From Sorghum bicolor (Eukaryota; Streptophyta; Magnoliopsida; Poales; Poaceae), in NCBI RefSeq assembly GCF_000003195.3, contig NC_012872.2:3968001-4032000 (forward strand): DNA of 64,000 bases. Reading direction: 5' to 3'. How positions within the stretch are numbered: the stretch's first letter is position 1; each line of letters starts with the position of its first letter. Shown here one piece after another: positions 60,652-64,000 of the stretch. A model generated the notes under the pieces. The model saw only the letters and a program-made list of their open reading frames with translations. It had not been told where the DNA came from and did no database searches. The translations under genes were made by a program, and so were the position numbers.

Positions 60652-62020
60652 ACAGGTCTGTCGGTCTGTGTGTGTTGGAATGGATGAGAAGTACGTACAG
60701 CCCAAGGCGTTAATGGATTAAGGTTAATGGAGTGATTAGGTGGTGGTAGTACTATGTGGGGATTGGTATTGGATTAGCTAACTGATGATGGGTGGGGTTG
60801 AAGAGTGTGGATGCATTGGTTGGTGGTGATGTGTGTGTTACCTGCTGAATAACTCTTCAGACTCCTCAATTCAGGGAGTTTGGGGAAACTGAGCTGTATT
60901 GCATCTGGTGGGGGGAAGCCGCCACCTACTTACACCATTATTACATTACACTATTCATCTCCGAAAACAAAACAATTATGCACAAGAGCTGCTGACAGCT
61001 GTTATTATCCTGTTTTCGATGTATAAGAGCAAGTTTAATAATACAGCCTACTTGCTGGCTGTAAGGTTCCTTACAGCCTTCTTGCAGCCCACCCATACAA
61101 TAGTTAGCTATTCACTATTAATATATGGCCCACTTATCACTCTCACAAAGTTTCTTGGTTTTTGTGTCTAAGCTGACTGTAAGCTTACAGCCTGCTTCTC
61201 CTCTCTCTCCTCCCTTCTCTCTTCCACATCAGCATTTAGCCAGCTTACAGCCCACTCTAATCGCTTGTTAGTTTTTGTTCTGTTGAAAGCGCCAAGTATT
61301 ATCCTGTTTTCTTGATCTCAGGTGAAATGGTGGTATCGGTGAGTGCTAAGTGATAGCGCCAACACTTCACCTGTGAGTGAGAGCCAGAGCCTTTGTACTA
61401 TGCTGTCAAGCAGGATCAGTAACCGATACTGATACATGTAAAGGAATCCCCAGCAGAGACACAGACACAGACAGTCATGTAAAGGAAGCGTATGTTGCTA
61501 CACAGACACATGCAGAAGACAACGAGTTCAAGGCTAGTACTACGTTTCAAATGGCTTCCCTGTCATTTACCCTCGGATTCAGTTAAGTCAGAAAGCAGCG
61601 TACCCTGTCGAGATCCATAGCTATTTTAGAACGAAAGGAGTACAATGTTTTCTGTATTTTCCAGTTGCATCTTGCTCTATCGCAGATCATCAGTCAGTCA
61701 GTATACAACAACTATGCACACATAGTAGACCAGACTAACAGCCAGACTGGAAAAAAGATCAACGTGCGAACGAACCATGCATGAAGTGGGCACAGAATCA
61801 AATCTGACTGAACCCATCTCCAGCCTATCTGTATGTGCTCCTTGTTTATCGCCTGCCGTCGCACTGTCCTGCTCGCATATTCTTTCACCAAGTGGGCGCG
61901 AAAAATAAGCAAGCTAGCGAGGAGGCAGCACGCCGTCGCCATTGGCGTCCTCCACGGAAGTTTGCAGGCGCTATGCCATTCTTTAGCCGATAGGTCTCAC
62001 TCTCACTCAGCATAACAGAT
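60652..62020. other. BAHD 3' flank and intergenic DNA
   Basis: 60652-61020 holds the probable 3' UTR and a GT-rich stretch. A TAA-flanked MITE lies at 61027-61257. 61258-62020 shows no gene or further clear element. Confidence 0.55.
61027..61257. mobile_element. Tourist-like MITE downstream of the BAHD gene
   Basis: The ends are GAGCAAGTTTAATAATACAG and, inverted, GAGTGGGCTGTAAGCTGGC. TAA lies directly outside both ends (61024-61026 and 61258-61260). GGCTGTAAG and CTTACAGCC motifs repeat inside. Confidence 0.72.
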
Positions 62021-62524
62021 TGTTAGGTTGATCTCAGGCCCAGCCCAACGGCTGGGGCCTCTTACCCCCTGGATCGCGCCCTGATCGGGGGCGCCCAACC
62101 GATCCATGGTTGGTGGGCCCCCGACGCGCTGCGCTATATAAACAGGAGTGGGGGCCGCAGGCACGGAACTCTAAGTTCGCCGTGCACATCCCCACTCGAC
62201 AAACCCTAGGCCATCCGATCGGCTTGCGCAGTGGCGTCGGGAAGCACCACTGCGCCTCTCTCCTACCCCGCCGTCGTCGGTCAGTGCCGGTGGAGGCCCG
62301 AAGGACGACGGGATCTACTCCGCCACCGCGTCCACGCCCTCAACATGGACCCCGCTGGATCTGCACCCGCCGCCAACGACGGTCGAAACTCTATACTCTA
62401 AATCTACATGTTCTACTTCCTTGTAACAGGTCTAGTCTGCATATGTATATCACTGTCCTTATTACTTTGTACCCCGAATCCCTGTTCAAGCTACTAGTAG
62501 TAGATCCTGTTATTAGATCTATCA
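62021..62524 (+). mobile_element. 5' LTR of an LTR retrotransposon
   Basis: The LTR starts TGTTAGGTTGATCTC and ends AGATCTATCA (504 bp, TG...CA). A TATATAAA promoter box lies at 62135. The 5-bp flank before it is CAGAT. The element continues past the window end, so the second LTR and the right-hand target duplication cannot be checked. Confidence 0.85.
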
Positions 62525-62525
62525 A

Positions 62526-62534
62526 TGGTATCAG
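62526..62534 (+). other. Primer-binding site (initiator tRNA-Met type)
   Basis: TGGTATCAG begins one base after the LTR end, matching the 3' end complement of initiator tRNA-Met used by most plant Copia and many Gypsy elements. It fixes the element's orientation as plus. Confidence 0.85.
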
Positions 62535-64000
62535 CCGATCTAGTAGTAGATCGGGTTTCGGGGATTACCCAGCAAGAACAGCAAGTAGAAAGAAGGGATT
62601 TTCAAATCCTAACTTTAAATCAGTCAATTTGAAAACACCCAAACCCTAGCGCACCAGATCCAAATGCAGAAGAACGAGATCAGGGAAGGGAACCAACGAA
62701 CCCTAACCCTAAAAGCATAGATCGGGAAGGGGAAACCTAACCCTAAAAGCAAAAGGAAGGCCAGTGAACTACCTGTGACGCGCGGGTCGAGTTGTGAACT
62801 CCGGCACCGCGCGGTTCTCCATGCACTTGCACCCAGGGCACCGCACACGAAACGCTCGACGGCGACGCGCTCCACAGTGGGCGAGCGCGCGCACCGGCGA
62901 GGGACTCGTGGCGGCGCCGTTTTCCTTCTCCGGCCGCCGAGTGCAACGCCGGCCGCTGCGGTGGCATTTTTTGCTGCTGGGCGCGGCGTGGGCTGTGGAG
63001 AAAAGCACAGAGAAAGAAGAAAGGTAACGGCCGGGGCGGCGGCGTCTTCACCGGCGCCGGCGTGTTTTCCAGCCGCGGCGGTCCTACTACTGTGAGCCGC
63101 CGCCGTCAGGGAGCAAGGAAGCAGAGAGCAAGAGTTAGGGTTTTGGTGAGAGGCGGCGGCGGCCAGCCCTTTTATTTGCGCGAATTCCACGCTGAACCGT
63201 CGGATCTGATCCAACGGCCAGGATTCGCTGGACCGACTTTAAGCCCAGGCGGGTTGCGGTGTTGGGCCGAATTCCAGCCGCCGGCCCAGGTTGCGGCCTG
63301 CCTAATGGCCATGCGACTGCACGACATTGGGCTGGGCCGTTTTCCCCTAACTGGGCCGCGAGCATCCAGTCAGAGAAGAAAAAAAAAAAAAAAAAAAAAA
63401 AAACTGCCGCGCTGCTGGGCCGCTTCAAGCGAGCCGGCCCAGGCTGCGGTTTCGCCAGCGCCCACGGCCCGCGCATGGGCTGGGCCAAAAACGCAGAGGC
63501 CGAATGGCCTGCTCAGCATAAATAGCACAGAAATTTTTTATTTTTTCTGTTAAATTTTTCAGAAGCATTTTAATATTTATTTATCCAGTTTTTGACTCTA
63601 TTTAATCTGCACCAACGTGTTTATTATTTAGAGAGCAAGATCAGCTAGTTATGCTTCTGAAAATAGCAAGTAAATTAATGTTTTTTCCGCTGCGCAAGTT
63701 ATTTTTTCGTTCTCATATTAAATTGAACCAACGGGATATTTAATTTGAGACATGAGTTTTAAAGCCTAGAATTTTTGTGATATTGTTATTTTTTGACCAA
63801 CGTTAATAATAGCAATATTGCAAATTCCGAGTTCTAATTTTATGCTTTTATTCTATTCTGCCCAACGGTGATTAGAATTTATGTACAGAGTTAATTTTTT
63901 GTATATCTTGATTTTGACCAACGTTAAATTAAGATATGCAATTAATTTTCCTAGATTTAATGTTAATGTTCTCACTATTTTCTCATATTTAAATTCAGAC
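62535..64000 (+). mobile_element. Internal region of the LTR retrotransposon, non-coding part
   Basis: No gag or pol reading frame is found in the 1.47 kb visible. 62640-63520 is GC-rich and looks like a reversed plant gene start (see findings). An A-run of about 27 lies at 63377-63403. 63600-63930 is AT-rich with five CCAACG motifs at uneven spacing. Either a long untranslated leader precedes gag, or this is a non-autonomous large derivative. Confidence 0.6.

Noticed and set aside
59221..60705. 494-residue open frame antisense to the BAHD gene and a 359-residue frame in another plus frame
   Set aside because: Both are Arg/Gly/Ala-rich by-products of the G/C-ending codons of the acyltransferase. 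The BAHD frame holds HAVAD and DYGWG and full family length.
62624..63214. 196-residue minus-strand frame within the retroelement
   Set aside because: It is a GC-rich frame crossing what looks like a leader and a donor-like site. I treat it as possible captured non-coding or exon DNA, not as a gene.
1..64000. tRNA, rRNA, microRNA hairpins, CRISPR, bacterial-type operons
   Set aside because: I looked for tRNA B-box-like GGTTCGA contexts and well-known plant miRNA cores and found none that could be supported. Inverted hairpins found are MITEs.

Overview
This window is nuclear DNA from a grass, most likely an Andropogoneae species such as Sorghum bicolor. The evidence is GT-AG-split genes with very GC-rich first exons, and AT-rich intergenic DNA packed with grass-type MITEs: Stowaway elements with CTCCCTCCGTCC ends, TTA-flanked Tourist-like elements, and many copies of a family whose ends read GGCCTTGTTTAGTTC. 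The species is an inference. Rice SSG4, the ortholog of one gene here, lies on rice chromosome 1 as I recall, which would fit sorghum chromosome 3.

Six protein-coding genes lie head to tail on the minus strand. They are: (1) an enhancer-of-polycomb-related protein (EPCR type, 4 exons, 10565 to 2709); (2) the ribosome-biogenesis factor RRS1 (8 exons, 17582 to 15408); (3) an unrecognised Pro-rich multi-pass membrane protein (2 exons, 20820 to 19319); (4) the giant plastid TamB-like import protein TIC236/SSG4 (23 exons, 37228 to 22229); (5) a Lys/Asp/Glu-rich uncharacterised protein (3 exons, 40665 to 38569); (6) a Golgi Qa-SNARE of the SYP3/Sed5 group (5 exons, 46499 to 42026). I placed every junction by reading splice signals and checking that codon phase closes; all six models close exactly.

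The right third is accessory DNA on both strands. It holds two GC-rich inverted-repeat elements, a nest of elements inside elements (47.9-49.2 kb), a broken eIF3m pseudogene cut by a Tourist-like MITE (50.3-51.35 kb), a cluster of related MITEs, one intact intronless BAHD acyltransferase gene on the plus strand (59317-60651), and the 5' end of an LTR retrotransposon (LTR 62021-62524, primer-binding site, unusual internal region) that runs off the window.

The genes do not form a pathway; they are ordinary single-copy-type plant genes (chromatin, ribosome assembly, plastid import, Golgi fusion, acyl transfer). I found no operon, CRISPR, tRNA or rRNA gene, and no new multi-gene system. The most interesting signals are structural: a GC-AG intron in RRS1, a duplicated splice donor and a 300-bp pyrimidine tract in TIC236, the layered transposon nest, and a promoter-and-leader-like segment lying antisense inside the retroelement.
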